A DNA stretch of 64,000 nt from Molanna angustata (GCA_963576475.1 OY754970.1:37351447-37415446), one strand, 5' to 3'; counted from the stretch's first letter, positions 9,909 to 21,569 are shown. The notes: generated by a model not told the origin, from the letters alone. Numbers and translations are program-made.

Positions 9909-10762
9909 AAAATTGGTGACAGGAAAATTATTCGAAAAACAATTATTCGAATGCTCAATTTTACGAATGGCAATTATTCGAATCACATATTTTCGAAAAA
10001 CAATTTTCCGAACACACAATTATCAGAAATTACAATTGTTCGAATTTTAATGGCGTCATGTTGGTAGTATTGTGAGAGGAAAAAATCATAGATTTTTATT
10101 ATAATATACTAGATGTCGTAGTTAGCAAATTTTGTATGAATCGAAGTGAGGCATTTTTCCGGGGGATTTTTGACGTTTTAGTACAACGTTTTTCCATAGA
10201 GAATAACGACTAATGTGAATTGTTTTCGGATTTATTTGTCGTAAAAAAGACTTTATTTTTTACGACAAAAGAAAATTAAGATTTAAAGAAAAGTTATTTA
10301 GGAAGTGTTGAAATGTAAGGAAAACTGAAATATGTTTCCAACCAAAACGTTAAACGCGCTATATTCCATGACTCACGTTTTGCACGGAGAACTACATCTT
10401 CATAGTATATTAGGTATGTGTAGTAAAAATCTATGGAATAAACAACATGGCGATGCACCGCGCTGTCAAACATCAGTTATTAAAAATGTGCAAACGTACG
10501 TACCTACCCAACAATAATACAACAAGTAATAATAGTCTTCATCGAATATATTTTACTGGCAACAAATATGTCAAAGGAGGCAACATAATGACACAAAAAT
10601 ATATTAAATTCGGTCAATTGGTTTTCCAACAAATGTTAGTTCGAATAATTTGCTCTCGGACAATTGTCATTCTGATAACTGATTTTCGAAAAATTGTTAT
10701 TCGTACAATTGCGCATTCGAACAATTGTGTTTCGAAGAATTTTCATGTAATCTTAAAATTGG
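9909..10762. mobile_element. Foldback-type element with long imperfect inverted ends
   Basis: The left arm (about 9909..10048) is made of short repeats of ATTCGAAAAACAATT type. The right arm (about 10620..10762), read inverted, aligns with it over roughly 130 bp, including AATTATTCGAATGCTCAATT against AATTGTTCGAATGCGCAATT. Arms built of degenerate short repeats are typical of foldback transposons. A separate MITE (10087..10435) sits in the middle. There is no transposase. Confidence 0.65.
10087..10435. mobile_element. MITE nested in the foldback element
   Basis: The left end CATAGATTTTTATTATAATA and the right end, read inverted as CCATAGATTTTTACTACACA, form imperfect terminal repeats that continue to AGATGTNGTAGTT or similar. 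A related, left-truncated copy lies at 19431..19715; its right end carries the same terminal sequence. It is noncoding. Confidence 0.7.
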
Positions 10763-10981
10763 GGTGTTTTTTTCTGACTTATAATAAAATACACACTCAA
10801 ATTGATTAATTGTGTAGTTTATAAGTGTTTTTATATCTTACTGCTTCAGGTGTAACATTGTGTCTAATAACTTTTTTGTATAGGTAGGTATATAAAAATC
10901 CTCCCTAAACCATGAGTGTAAACTATTTTGGTAATATTAATATGAATATTTTTATTATTTTATGTATTGTAAATAATTATA
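10763..10981. other. AT-rich DNA, no gene seen
   Basis: No supportable feature. Confidence 0.4.
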
Positions 10982-11059
10982 ATCGATTACTTTATTAAAT
11001 ACTTAAATAATTCTCAAATATAATGAATTTATTGTTTGATATGTAGACTATAGCGTGTC
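10982..11059. repeat. Direct repeat, copy 1 (partner 13486..13562)
   Basis: About 78 bp ending GATATGTAGACTATAGCGTG recurs at 13486..13562 in the same orientation with a few changes. The two copies bracket about 2.4 kb that holds repeat debris. Confidence 0.7.
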
Positions 11060-11266
11060 TTCTTCTCCTCGATGGCGCTACAGCCCAAATCGAGCCTTGG
11101 CCTCCCTCAGCAAGCACCTCCAACGTCTCCTGTCACCAGTTGCCGTCCTCCAGTTGGACGCTTAGAGAAGCTGTTCTGCATCCCTCCTCACACCATCCTC
11201 CCTCTTCACACCATCCTCCCACCTCAGCCTTGATCTTCCAACCCTCCTTTTTCCACCTGGATCATC
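11060..11266. repeat. GC-richer dispersed repeat fragment, type unknown
   Basis: The segment contains CGATGGCGCTACAGCCCAAA and GCCTTGGCCTCCCTCAGCAA, and a short tandem duplication of CACACCATCCTCCC. It resembles the coding remnant style of a dispersed arthropod repeat, but I cannot place it in a family. Confidence 0.35.
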
Positions 11267-12282
11267 CAACTGTCGATTTGTTCAGGAGAACTTTGTTCTC
11301 TTAACATATCGACAATGTTTCAAGCCAGAATACGCGAGAATTGTATGGAGAGGTCTACTTTTTTCACGGCTTTTCCAACTTTGAAGTCAAAAAACACCAA
11401 CTTAGAGGCTTCGCAGCATATATGTTCCATAGACAGATTTACTCAGAATTCGGAGTAGAACATTTCGTGTGTCTGTGTGTCTGTGTGTGTGTCTGTGTGT
11501 CTGTGTGTGTGTGTGTGTCCCTTATAACTTTTGATCCGCTGAATTTACAGAGCCCAAAATTTCAGAATATATACACAGTTATAGGCCTACAAAACCTTTT
11601 TTACTCAAAATTTTGAATTTTCGTTTCAGTCCGGGGTTATCAACTTTTGAATTTTTATTTTATTTTTCCATATATCTCAGAAACCATAAAAGTTAGAACG
11701 CTGAAAATTAGTACAAACATAGACAAATACAAAATCTCAAATTAGTTTTTTCAAAAAAAATCCAGGGTTTCTCAAACATTTTTTATTAAGAAAAGTATTT
11801 TTTTTATCATAAATTTATGAGTTTAACTGCCTATTTTTCCAAAACTTTTACAATTATCGAAAAAAGCCGAAACACCCCAACTAGATAATTTAATTTTCTA
11901 TAAAAAATATCAGCATTGTAGTAGAAGATCTCAATTTTTTTTTAACAATTTTTTTAAAAATTGAATTTAGTGACGACATTGCTTCATACATTTTGTATGG
12001 CAGTCGCCTATACACAATATGTAAGAAGACTTAATAGTTTGATACTTCATCTTCAAACATACATACAAACCATCATGCTATTTTCATATTCTGGGTAGGA
12101 AAAAAGGACCTTCCTCCATACTATCCTTTCTTGACATACATACCTACATATGTTGTATAGAAAACAAAATATCTGACAATATTCAATAATTTGTATTTAT
12201 GGGTTTATAGTTTGGTACATATTCTTCAACTATACATACTATCGCTATCGACAATTGGATCTCATGTGTTACATGCAACTAG
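11267..12282 (+). mobile_element. Helentron-like non-autonomous repeat (HINE-type), copy a
   Basis: It begins CAACTGTCGAT inside a hairpin (GAGAAC/GTTCTC core, 11267..11320). Near the 3' end is the inverted partner ATCGACAATTG, followed by a small hairpin CATGTGTTACATG and the terminus CAACTAG. Terminal inverted repeat, 3' hairpin, CTAG end, an internal GT microsatellite (11468..11519) and no coding capacity match non-autonomous Helitron/Helentron relatives such as DINE-1-type elements. Seven further copies or fragments of the same family occur in this window. Confidence 0.65.
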
Positions 12283-12299
12283 TATAGAATCCTTCTGGG

Positions 12300-12960
12300 G
12301 AGCCGTCTTTCCGGCATTCTTTATACATGGCCCACCCATCTCAGTCTAAGTAACCTTATATGGGTTGAGATACACGGGGCCTGATAAATGGAGTACAATT
12401 CGTCATTACGCCGAATTCTCCATGATCCATCTTCAAAAACGGGTCCACAGATCCTCCGCAGAAATTTTCTCTCAAATGAGTCCAACGTCTCTACCATTCT
12501 CACTGTTAGGGTCAATGCCTCGCAGCCATATGCCAACACTGTCCTGACTATGTTCTTGTAGAGGGTAATTTTTGTTTTCCTATTATTTAAACACTGGCAA
12601 CAACGACTTATAAGTTTTGTTGGCAGCCGTGATCTTTCTTCTAACCTCAGTTGGATCTTCATTGTTTTCTGTAATGATAGAGCCAGGGTAGGTAAATTGG
12701 TTGACAATTTCAAAAGAGTAGTTTTCTTTAAACTTTATTGTTCCCCTGCTCTAAGTGATGGTGTTCTACACTGTGTCGTATTTTTCGTTTCTTGTATATA
12801 AATTTGCAGTCCTACATCGAAGGCCGCTGCTTCCAGAGGATCAAATACTTCTTTTATGGCTGTTACCGATCTACCAACATCAGGTACCCTACTATTTATC
12901 GGCAGCTTTTGTGACATATGGTAGAGCCTGTGTCTATCTGTGTGCATCTAAATACAATTA
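12300..12960 (-). pseudogene. RTE-like LINE, C-terminal reverse-transcriptase fragment
   Basis: On the minus strand two frames, about 12947..12735 and 12713..12321, carry LINE ORF2 tail motifs. The first has the region before the thumb (VGLQIYIQETKNTT). The second has KTKITLYKNIVRTVLAYGCE, FERKFLRRICGPVFEDGSWR and LRLRWVGHV. These are well-known conserved strings of RTE-type and related insect LINEs. The catalytic core is absent and the frames are shifted, so this is a dead 5'-truncated copy. Confidence 0.75.
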
Positions 12961-13485
12961 ATGTATTGTAATTAATTTTTTTGGTAGGTATATAGGGTGT
13001 GTTCCACTTTTTACCTTTGTCTGCCTAACTAGGAATAATTCCCGTTTTAAGGCAGCCAATTTATTTTTTGTTTATTTTATAGTTTTCTTCCGAAACAAAT
13101 ATATGTTCTGAATGATGAAAATATTATTAAACAATATATCTAAATGCTGCACCCTTTAATAAAAAATAAATAAAAAACAAAAAAAATATTTTACTTAAGA
13201 AACAGATTGACCATCAATATCTAGTAGATTAAGTCAGATAGTATAGATTTGAAACATAATAATAGTAATAATAATAAAAAAAATTTTTTTTTTTTCTTTT
13301 TTTTTCATGAAACAAACTACAAATCACATCAACTGGAAAAGCACTTATTAACACAAAAAAATATATCAAGATATACAAAGTAAAGTGTATGAAACATTTA
13401 GACATATATATACGTTAAGTTTAGTTCTGATTGTTTTCTTCCAATGTTAATAAGCCAGTTTTTTATATATTTTTTATATTACTGT
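12961..13485. other. AT-rich DNA with homopolymer runs, no gene seen
   Basis: Long A/T runs around 13141..13310. No coding or element feature can be supported. Confidence 0.5.
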
Positions 13486-13562
13486 ATTCGATTACTGTAT
13501 TAAATACTTAAATAATTCTCAAATAATCAATTAATTGTTTGATATGTAGACTATAGCGTGTC
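13486..13562. repeat. Direct repeat, copy 2 (partner 10982..11059)
   Basis: Matches the earlier copy up to GTAGACTATAGCGTGTC, where similarity stops abruptly. Confidence 0.7.
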
Positions 13563-14253
13563 ACATTTATAAAATAGCCAATTATAATTCCAAACATGCA
13601 ATTTTTCAGTAAAGGTCTCGCACCCACATACTGAAAAACCTTAACGTTCAATCAGTATTTAAAATCTAGCCAAGAAATATCAAATTATCGCATTACATAT
13701 AATAAAAATAAAAATGAATGCGATGTTCAATGGCAACCCTAACCTTTAACTCCTGGCAGCACACAACACACAGTCCTCGCACAAAATAATGGCGGTCGAG
13801 AGTGTAATTTGAATACACTTATACACGGCAAATTATATGTATAATAGTGTTCACACATCTCCTAAGTATGTAGGTTAATTATTTGATTAGTTCATTTGTC
13901 CTATCATATATTCTATGTTTTGTTTGTGATTGAGTTATTCGCGTTTTTTTTCTTGTCAATTATAATATGTAGTAATTAAAATATTAAAAAACTCAGCCGG
14001 TAGATTTTCATATTCTCTTTCGATTCAAGTAAAAATTGACTTCATAGGCTTTGTAGTTTTTTGGTTACTTACAAAAAAAAATACAAAATGGTTTTATTAA
14101 AACTAATTTTACAATAAAAGTATTGAATAAATTCAAATTTCAAAAAAACTCATGCAATAGAATAAAAATGTAAATACAAACTGTTCTTTATTTCAAAGAC
14201 ATATCTTTTGAGAGTACTGAGAAAATTATTTTCAAAATATACTATATAGCCTC
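13563..14253. other. AT-rich DNA, no gene seen
   Basis: A short less AT-rich patch at about 13740..13810 contains AATGGCGGTCGAGAG but carries no reading frame or clear promoter element. Confidence 0.4.
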
Positions 14254-14320
14254 TTAATCTTTGTTCGAGAAACACAGCCTTAAGCTTAGCCTTAGGCTGT
14301 GTTTCTCGAACAAAGATTAA
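14254..14320. repeat. Perfect 27-bp inverted repeat with 13-nt loop
   Basis: Arms 14254..14280 and 14294..14320 pair completely; the arm includes TTTGTTCGAGAAACACAGCC. An RNA from this site would form a stable hairpin. No flanking duplication or gene is evident. Confidence 0.9.
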
Positions 14321-15230
14321 TGTAAAAGTATAGTTAAAATACTTTGATTTCATAAAATCGTGCAATACTTTTGGTTGTTTCATTTTAATTAATATTCTTG
14401 TCGTTTTTCGTATGAATTAAATTCATATCAAAAACAAACACCACACAATTTTGACATCTCGTTCGAAAAGAAATACACTTTAGAGCGCGAATTATTGTGT
14501 TTGTGTTACGGGTCGGTGAAATATTTTTCTCTGCAAAACGCCTATTTTTAAATATTATGTATGATCCATATTTCACGAGGCAAACTACGTCACAAAGAAT
14601 AGAGTTTTATATGGCAGCGTTGGTTGGTTTTCCTAAGAATTGTGTCACTCTCGAAGCAGGCCATACAACATGGCGTGACTCGGTAGAAAATACAAGATTT
14701 AATGTGAAAGTCAGTTAATACACTACTTACTTTTATAATAGGTACGAATATGAAATCATTTATGGCCACTTGTTTTGTGAGCACCGATAGAAAAGCGTGT
14801 CAACAACATTTAGCAAATGACATTGTTTGTACTTTGATTGTTTGTTTCAATAGATTTTACCCCAAATTGGTTTTTGGCGTTTGTAAATATATCATTTTAT
14901 TACATTTATTTTGTCGGCTACGTGTTATTCAATTTCCAAGAAATTCCATTCACGAACCCTCAATAACCCATCACGTCACCATTAAACAAAGCACAATTTG
15001 ATCGACTCTCTTCCCTTAAATAAGCCAACGTAGTTAAGGTAACACATGACTGCTTTTGATAATACTAATCCTTACATGTTGCTGCTTTTTATCAATCTGC
15101 CATCCTTGTCAAAATGGGTCCCTGTGATTGGTCCATCTCACAGATTTCTGTTTTTGATTCTCTTATATTACAAATTGCAGTATGTCCTAATTGAACCCAA
15201 ATCACATCTTTATATTTAAAATGTACCTTT
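14321..15230. other. Unique-looking DNA with only short frames
   Basis: Overlapping short frames occur on both strands (for example 14497..14718 and 14750..15001), but none has a recognisable domain or coding-like composition. Confidence 0.45.
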
Positions 15231-15232
15231 AT

Positions 15233-15400
15233 GGATTATTTATTTATTTATTGCTATAAATTTTTCCACATGATAAAACAATTTTCAAATGTACATATTT
15301 ATATAGTACATTCAGCGCCCTTGGTATGATCTCGAATCATTAAACGGCGATATACAAATAACTTATTATTATTATTATTATACTACTTCAAAAAAATTAT
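15233..15400 (-). repeat. Possible LINE 3' tail on the minus strand, plus (TTA)n
   Basis: Read on the minus strand the segment ends in AATAAATAAATAAATAA (about 15236..15254), like the short-repeat tails of CR1- and jockey-type LINEs. A (TTA)n microsatellite lies at about 15364..15381. No coding remnant is left. Confidence 0.3.
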
Positions 15401-15554
15401 TACTCTCCACACTATGGAATAGTAGAGAGTCATGATTTCATAATTTTAAGCGTATTTTTTTTTTACATCAATTTCTTAACGGGTATCATATAGAGAGTGA
15501 ACACCATGAGTTTCATTGTGATGTGTTGTATGTTTAGCGTACGGCGTACGGATT

Positions 15555-15870
15555 ATCCTTTTTATGTCGTCTCTACAACCCAAACTATGAGTCCGATTGA
15601 CTTCATATTTACATCATATATGTAAAGTGCATAGACCTAGGGATGATTAGTTTTTCATAAACTTTTAATTTCTTCTCTATGATTTCATCATTTACGTTGT
15701 TTTTTTTCTGTGTCCTCTCTACAGCCCAAACTATAAATCTGATGAACTTCATATTGATATCATATATTATGTATAGTCCATAAACTTAGAGCTGATTAGT
15801 TTTCCATAGATATCCGTTAATTTCTTCTCTATGATTTTATCTGTCCAAATTTTCAAAATGCTCTCATGGT
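15555..15870 (+). repeat. Diverged tandem duplication of about 155 bp
   Basis: Two consecutive units share CTCTACARCCCAAACTAT, CTTCATATT, CATATAT, AGNGATGATTAG-like and AATTTCTTCTCTATGATTT motifs. One starts near 15560, the next near 15710. Divergence is considerable, so the duplication is old or the units belong to a diverged dispersed repeat. Confidence 0.55.
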
Positions 15871-15939
15871 CTGGAAAAATTAAGGTATCTTTTTGATTAT
15901 TTCATTCTTGTTTTTGTGTAGCTTCATATTTTTAGTAGA

Positions 15940-16135
15940 TGTATAATATTTTGGCGAATGTAACAATACAAAATAGATACTCCCCTCTTTTACCACGAGA
16001 ATTTATCTCAATTTAAGAGGGTTTTTATGAATCATATAATGGAATTTGTATAACCTTTAAAATTGTGATTTATATGTAAACTTTGTATTGATTTGTAAAA
16101 AATAAAATAAAATAAATAAAATAATTTATATAAAA
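15940..16135 (+). repeat. Possible LINE 3' end with (AAAAT)n-type tail
   Basis: The plus strand ends in AAAAATAAAATAAAATAAAT at about 16098..16125, after AT-rich sequence that resembles a LINE 3' UTR. No coding part is present. Confidence 0.3.
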
Positions 16136-16139
16136 ATAA

Positions 16140-16849
16140 ATACTAGACTTTGATCTTAGCGAATTTTTATGAATGAATGTAGATTAAAATCAACTTAGGA
16201 TAAAATACTGATTTGTACATTTCAAAGATTAACACAAGATAAGAACATATCGATGGTTTAGAGCACAGATGTAAGTGCAAAAAAAAAAGTTATAAAATAC
16301 ATTTTAAATATGTACTATTTAATCAATGCTTTGTTGCATTTTTGTATTTACCGCATATTGTCAATAAGTAATGTTTTTACCATTTATCGTACATACATCA
16401 TAATTGAACTCATTAAAATTTGAAAAAATATAACATTTTTTGCGTACATATCTCGACAAAAAATGTACTTACCATATCTTTGCACTAAACCATCGATATT
16501 AAGATCATGTCATAAGTACTTAATTACTCGAAAAACGTATGTATTTATCATTAATTTTTGTATAAATTTATACAATCAATAAATTAATTGAATTCTAAAA
16601 GATGAATATTATTTTAATTAATTCTTAACTTCAAGAGTCACGTGAATATGTGTTAAATGTATAATATTTGGTATCATATTTTCGGTGTAAAGACTATTTA
16701 AGAGGTGAATAAATAAATAAATTTTATTTTTCTCTACAAAAAGCAATAGACAAAACCAAACACTTTTGATTGGACGCTAAACAAACATGTAATTAGGGTA
16801 TTGGGCGTAGACAAACAAAATATTGACATAACATTGCGACGTTGTCATG
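16140..16849. other. AT-rich DNA, no gene seen
   Basis: No supportable gene or repeat. Confidence 0.5.
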
Positions 16850-17070
16850 TAAACGATGCGATGTTACGAAAATGATTTTCATTTGGGAAAAAAATGACAT
16901 CTAACTCCGCCCAGTCGGGGAACTTCCCTAAAACAGTGTGTCATTGGTCTGGGGGTGCACCGCCCGCACATCTTTCCCTCCCCAAACCCACCCCGTCATC
17001 CGATTGGCCGATTTCCGGTTCAATATGAAGGGAAAATAGAGGTACCTTTTATATCGACACCACCCCAAAG
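16850..17070. promoter_or_regulatory. GC-rich island with CCAAT- and GC-box-like motifs
   Basis: In otherwise AT-rich DNA this stretch holds CCGCCCGC, ACTCCGCCCAGTCGGGG and GATTGGCCGATTTCCGG (a CCAAT box in reverse). Such a cluster could be a promoter, but no start site, splice donor or downstream exon can be tied to it. The open frames across it on both strands look accidental. Confidence 0.2.
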
Positions 17071-17364
17071 GGACAATTTCATAAAATATCATGTATGTGG
17101 AATTATGTCGAATGACGACACGAATCATATTAGAATCGATCGTAATATTGCACCTTATAAAATTTTCCATATTCAAACAATTATTTACAGAAATCATATA
17201 TTCATAAAAGCAAACCTGTTATCAATACTGCCAAAAAACTACTTTGCAGTTTGGCTGGGAAATATAATTATAATTATTTTTTTAATAATGGGTATTTTAA
17301 ATCAAACAAATGATTTTGTCTACATATATATTTTTTCCTGAATCCAAGACGACCGTTTCAGCTT

Positions 17365-17460
17365 ATTAGGCCCTTATCAACTGGTTGATAAGGGCCTAAT
17401 ATAATATAGGTTGATAAGGGTCAAGGTTATAATATAGGTTGATAAGGGTCTCAGTCTTGT
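17365..17460. repeat. 17-bp perfect palindrome plus direct repeats of its arm
   Basis: Arms 17365..17381 and 17384..17400 (ATTAGGCCCTTATCAAC and complement) are separated by TG. The right arm motif GTTGATAAGGG then repeats twice more at about 17411 and 17438, each inside TAATATAGGTTGATAAGGGT. Confidence 0.85.
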
Positions 17461-17922
17461 AGAGCATTATTCTGACGATGTGCTTTGCACGAAACGAGTC
17501 AATAATCCAATAAATATAATAGAACTTTAACCAAGTATTTTTATATTTTTATGACATATCAACGTACAATGGAGTTCTATCAAGAATTGTCGATCGACAA
17601 ACTAAACTTAGTATTTGTATTGTGTTTTTTTAGCAACTTCGCGAACTTTTTGTATAAATTTCTGTTAAATTTGGTTAAGTTACATAGATTGGACCGATGG
17701 AGTTAGTAAAACCCAAATTGGCAGCAGTGAGTCCCTTGTGGCGCCGCGCCTTCTTTATCAATAGGTCTCTATTTTGTTTGTTCCGAAGTATGTGATTTGA
17801 CATTTCGATACGGTGTGTGTATCAAAGTTCGTTTTCGTCCGACCGTCGGAACATTGTTAATGGGGAGACCACGGCCAGAAACAGCATCCCATACTATAGT
17901 ATTCCAATTTGATATTATCTTA
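17461..17922. other. No gene seen
   Basis: Mixed-composition DNA without supportable coding or repeat features. Confidence 0.4.
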
Positions 17923-18690
17923 ATAGGGATGCAACATCGTTCTTAAAAACATCGATGTTAGAAAACATCGATGTTTTCATGACAAAGTATCGATGTTAGA
18001 AAACATCGACAATAAGAACGATATATCGATGTATCGTCGATGTTTTTCCTATATTTTAGATATATTTAGAAAAATATGCCGTAATGACCTTAGCAATATA
18101 AAAAGCATAAAAATACATAGTAAATAATAAAATAAAGTAAAATTATAAATGATAATATGGATTTTGTTTTAATAAAAATGTATTTATTATAATTTAAAAA
18201 AATCATTTTTTTCACATATATATATATCCACCTCACTAGACTGCGTGTACTGAGGTGGAATATTTCTATATCACATTATGTAATACATATTTATACAATA
18301 TTTTCATCGTATTTCATTCAGTTTACGCGACAGTAAAAATACCTGTGTTATTTAAATTATTACTTGTAAACTGTAACTGACGAGTCCAAGTGTCCGGAGG
18401 ATCTACGGACGATATACTATAACAATAAAGAATAAGATGTATAAACAGTGAAATTAAAAATATAATATAAAAGCAAAAAATAATAATTTACTCGTATTAA
18501 AAGTACACGTGTCAATAAGTCGTAACGCGACGGAATCTACGAACGAAATGAATAAGTTATGAGTTATGATCGATGTCGATGTTTTTGACTTTTGTCGTCG
18601 ATGTATCGGCGATATATCGTTCATCAAAATATCGATGTTAACATCGATGTTTATGTTTTGAAAACATCGATGTATCGTTTGCATCCCTAA
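17923..18690. mobile_element. Non-autonomous hAT-like MITE
   Basis: The left end reads TAGGGATGCAACATCG and the right end, inverted, TTAGGGATGCAAACGATAC. Both ends are then packed with ACATCGATGTT repeats in both orientations. The flanks TTATCTTA and TTATCTAA look like an 8-bp target duplication with one change, as hAT elements make. The roughly 770-bp interior has no transposase and contains a small hairpin at 18229..18260 (CCACCTCA and TGAGGTGG). Confidence 0.7.
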
Positions 18691-19430
18691 TTATCTAAGA
18701 AAAAGACACAGAGGAGTGCATTGGCAACATTCGCCATACGAACTTAATCTGTTTGTGGATTTATCTTTTGGATCAAGAAAGTTTTAGTTTCTTTATCGTT
18801 TCCGCGTTGGTGTATTTTGTGTCCAAAAAACGCGATAATTAACGACTCAAAGCATTTTTTGTGACCCCACTCAAATGCGATGGGAATAAAATCTCCAAGT
18901 CGCCGCCCACTCACCACATAATATCAGCCATTATAATAGATTAACTTAGTTAAGAAAATGGAGCAACAATGTTCCGTGATGTATAAACATTTTTATGTTT
19001 CTAGTGTGAATATAACGTTTTTTATAATACACAATATGAATATGGCTATTTGTAATATATATTTTTTTATAAAAGCGTTCTAAATTCAAAATGATGTAAA
19101 TCAAAACAGCAATGCAACATAACCTCTTGTTTTACGTCAATATTTTTTCCCGCCATTACTATTGAATAAATCTTTTCATGTAGCACGCTACGTATGTGTG
19201 GTTTATGTTTTAATAAAAATATTAAATAGGACACTAACCAACACGTAACATACAAATTATTTCTATTAAAATTATAATATTGATATACTCACAGCAGACC
19301 CTGAGAAAATAACGACCCCCGACTAATAGGTATTTAAGAAAATATTTAGTATGTCTTCATTATAAAAGTTATTTAATGTTTAATTTTCTCTTTGGCAAGA
19401 ATAATTGGTTTCTTAATTCAGTAAGTTTTC
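18691..19430. other. AT-rich DNA, no gene seen
   Basis: No supportable gene or repeat. Confidence 0.45.
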
Positions 19431-19715
19431 CATGTTGTAGTTAGCAAATTTTGTATGAATCGAAGTGAGTCATTTTTCCAGGGGATTTTCGACGTTTTGG
19501 TTCCAGACTACGTCGTTTTTCTATAGAAAATAACGACTTATGTGATTTTTTTTTCGGATTTATTTGTCTAAAAAACATTTTAATTATTAAGGTTTGGAGA
19601 ACAGTTATCTAGGATGTGTTGAAATTTGCCAAGCAAAACATCAAACGCGCGATATTCCATGACTCCCTTTTTGCACGGAGTACAACATCTAGTATATTAT
19701 AATAAAAATCTATGG
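19431..19715. mobile_element. MITE, left-truncated relative of 10087..10435
   Basis: Aligns with the nested MITE through GTAGTTAGCAAATTTTGTAT, GATATTCCATGACTC and TTTTTGCACGGAG, and ends with the same terminal AATAAAAATCTATGG. The outer left terminal repeat is missing. Confidence 0.7.
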
Positions 19716-20484
19716 TTTTCCTTGACGTTTTCGATCATTTGAGCGATGCAGGAGTATTTATTAATTACGCAGCATACCTTTCTTGAAAATTATGGGCCAA
19801 AATGGAAATAGCTGCTATACAGATTGCAGATTTTCGTTAGATTCCATTTTAATATTATAATGATAATGTGCGCGCGCATCCAGCCTTTCGACATTCTACA
19901 GATTGATGTCGGTTGCAGTTTTCAACAAAACTCCTTACTATTAGTAAAATTTTTCATTTATGCCGTTGTATTTTTTTATTTTATCCTACATTTTTAATCA
20001 ACGCTTCAAATCGGACAGAAATATAGGTACTAGATTAAATTTTTTTCGTTGTATGATCAAAATTATGTTCGGAATCGACAGCATGTGTAAAAATATATAA
20101 ATAACATATGTGTAAAAATTCTAAATCAAATCATGAACAGTGTTGTATTGGATATTAATATTAGATTATTTTAAGACTTTTTTTCATATAGCTACCAGGT
20201 TGTTTTTGAGCGGCTTAATATGGGTCAACCCACTAAATATTTATTTTGAACGTGGAAGCATATTAATTTGCAGTAAAACAATAAGGAAATAATCAAATTA
20301 TCTCGCGTGAGCTTCGTGCGTAAAAAGGTTTCAAGGTTAGTTTATAATCTCGAATTAATAAACAACATAGTTAAGAATCAGCCCTACACAAGGTCAACGC
20401 TAAATTTCAATCGGAAGTATTATGAAAATACGTTGCATATTAAAAAAAAAAATTCTTTAAGTGGACGTAAAAAAAGTGCTTACT
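19716..20484. other. AT-rich DNA, no gene seen
   Basis: No supportable feature. The 62-codon frame at 20307..20495 has no recognisable content. Confidence 0.4.
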
Positions 20485-20895
20485 TACGGCTTTGAAACAT
20501 CCGCATTGACCATTGATGGATTGAGAATGATGGAAAAGCTAAGAGTGACATAAAGAGCGATGGAAAGAAGAATGTTGAATATCTCGCTAAGGGACCACAA
20601 AACTAATGAATGGATAAGGAAGAATACAGGAGTAGCGGATGTGGCCAAAAAGAATAGCTGAGTTGAAGTGGAGTTGGGCGGGTCATATACCTATCTAGGA
20701 TGTCGGACGTCGATGGACAAAAGTTGTGATGGACTGGAGGCCAATAACAGGAAGCAGAAGCGTGGGAAGGCCCCAGACCAGATGGTCCGATGGCATTAAA
20801 AAAGTGGCAGGTCCAGAATGGCACAGGATAGAGTCCAGTGGAAGTCCTAGCGGGAGGCCTTTGTCCAATACTATACTCAAGAAGAGGCTGAGTAA
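20485..20895 (+). pseudogene. RTE-like LINE, C-terminal fragment
   Basis: Across shifted plus-strand frames the hallmark tail of insect RTE-type ORF2 is visible: TYGFETSALT-like start, RAMERRMLNISLRDHKTNEW, then KWSWAGHI, then RSVGRPQTRWSDGIKKVAG. It ends with GAGTAAGTAAGTAT, a short-repeat tail. Several frame changes and stops (for example TAA within the first 80 bases) make it non-functional. It is a 5'-truncated retrotransposon. Confidence 0.8.
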
Positions 20896-21054
20896 GTAAG
20901 TATTAAAAAAACAACATACTTCCCATAAGAGAAAGATAAGGTTTGTAAAAATAACAGGTTTGAACCCGATTTATACTCTATCGTGTGTCCAAAGATTGCT
21001 CTTAAATCTAGCCTTATATGAAGCAATATTTCAAATTATTCCAACGTATATGCA

Positions 21055-21190
21055 ATATTACTGCTTAATAGTATGCAATAAACTGCTAACTTTAGAACAC
21101 GGCCTCCTAGTTGGACAACAGTAATCTACTTGTCTGTATCATTTTCGCTATCGTAAAATGTGTTGTGATAGCAAAATGAATAACAAATAA
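21055..21190 (+). repeat. LINE-like 3' UTR repeat, copy 1 (copy 2 at 60695..60820)
   Basis: Shares AAACTGCTA, TAGAACA, CTCCTAGTTGG-type and CAGTAATCTACTT strings with 60695..60820. Both end in AATAAATAAA-like tails. Probably the 3' end of one LINE family; no coding part remains. Confidence 0.5.
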
Positions 21191-21569
21191 AATAAAAAAT
21201 ATGATTGGAAAGATAAAATTTCTGTAGGTATTTTTCATCAACATTAAATTTAAAAACATAACCCAAATTGTCCAATTGATCTGCACTCGGCTAATCATAT
21301 TACCTCTATTGTGTCTATGAATCACAATACTTGACCAAAGCAAGGGAATAATGTGATACATCTTATATTAAATTTAGTTATTTGACTGAGAATATGTCGA
21401 CCGAAATTCTGTTTTAATATATTATTATATGTAGGTAAGTATATTGTTATTGTTTAAATATAAAAGAAAAATATTTAAATATCATTAATTCTAATATATG
21501 CACATTCCACAAAAATATAAATTTGCAATATAACAATATTTTCTGTTATATTGTAGGTACACTTTACTC
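21191..21569. other. AT-rich DNA, no gene seen
   Basis: No supportable feature. Confidence 0.4.
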
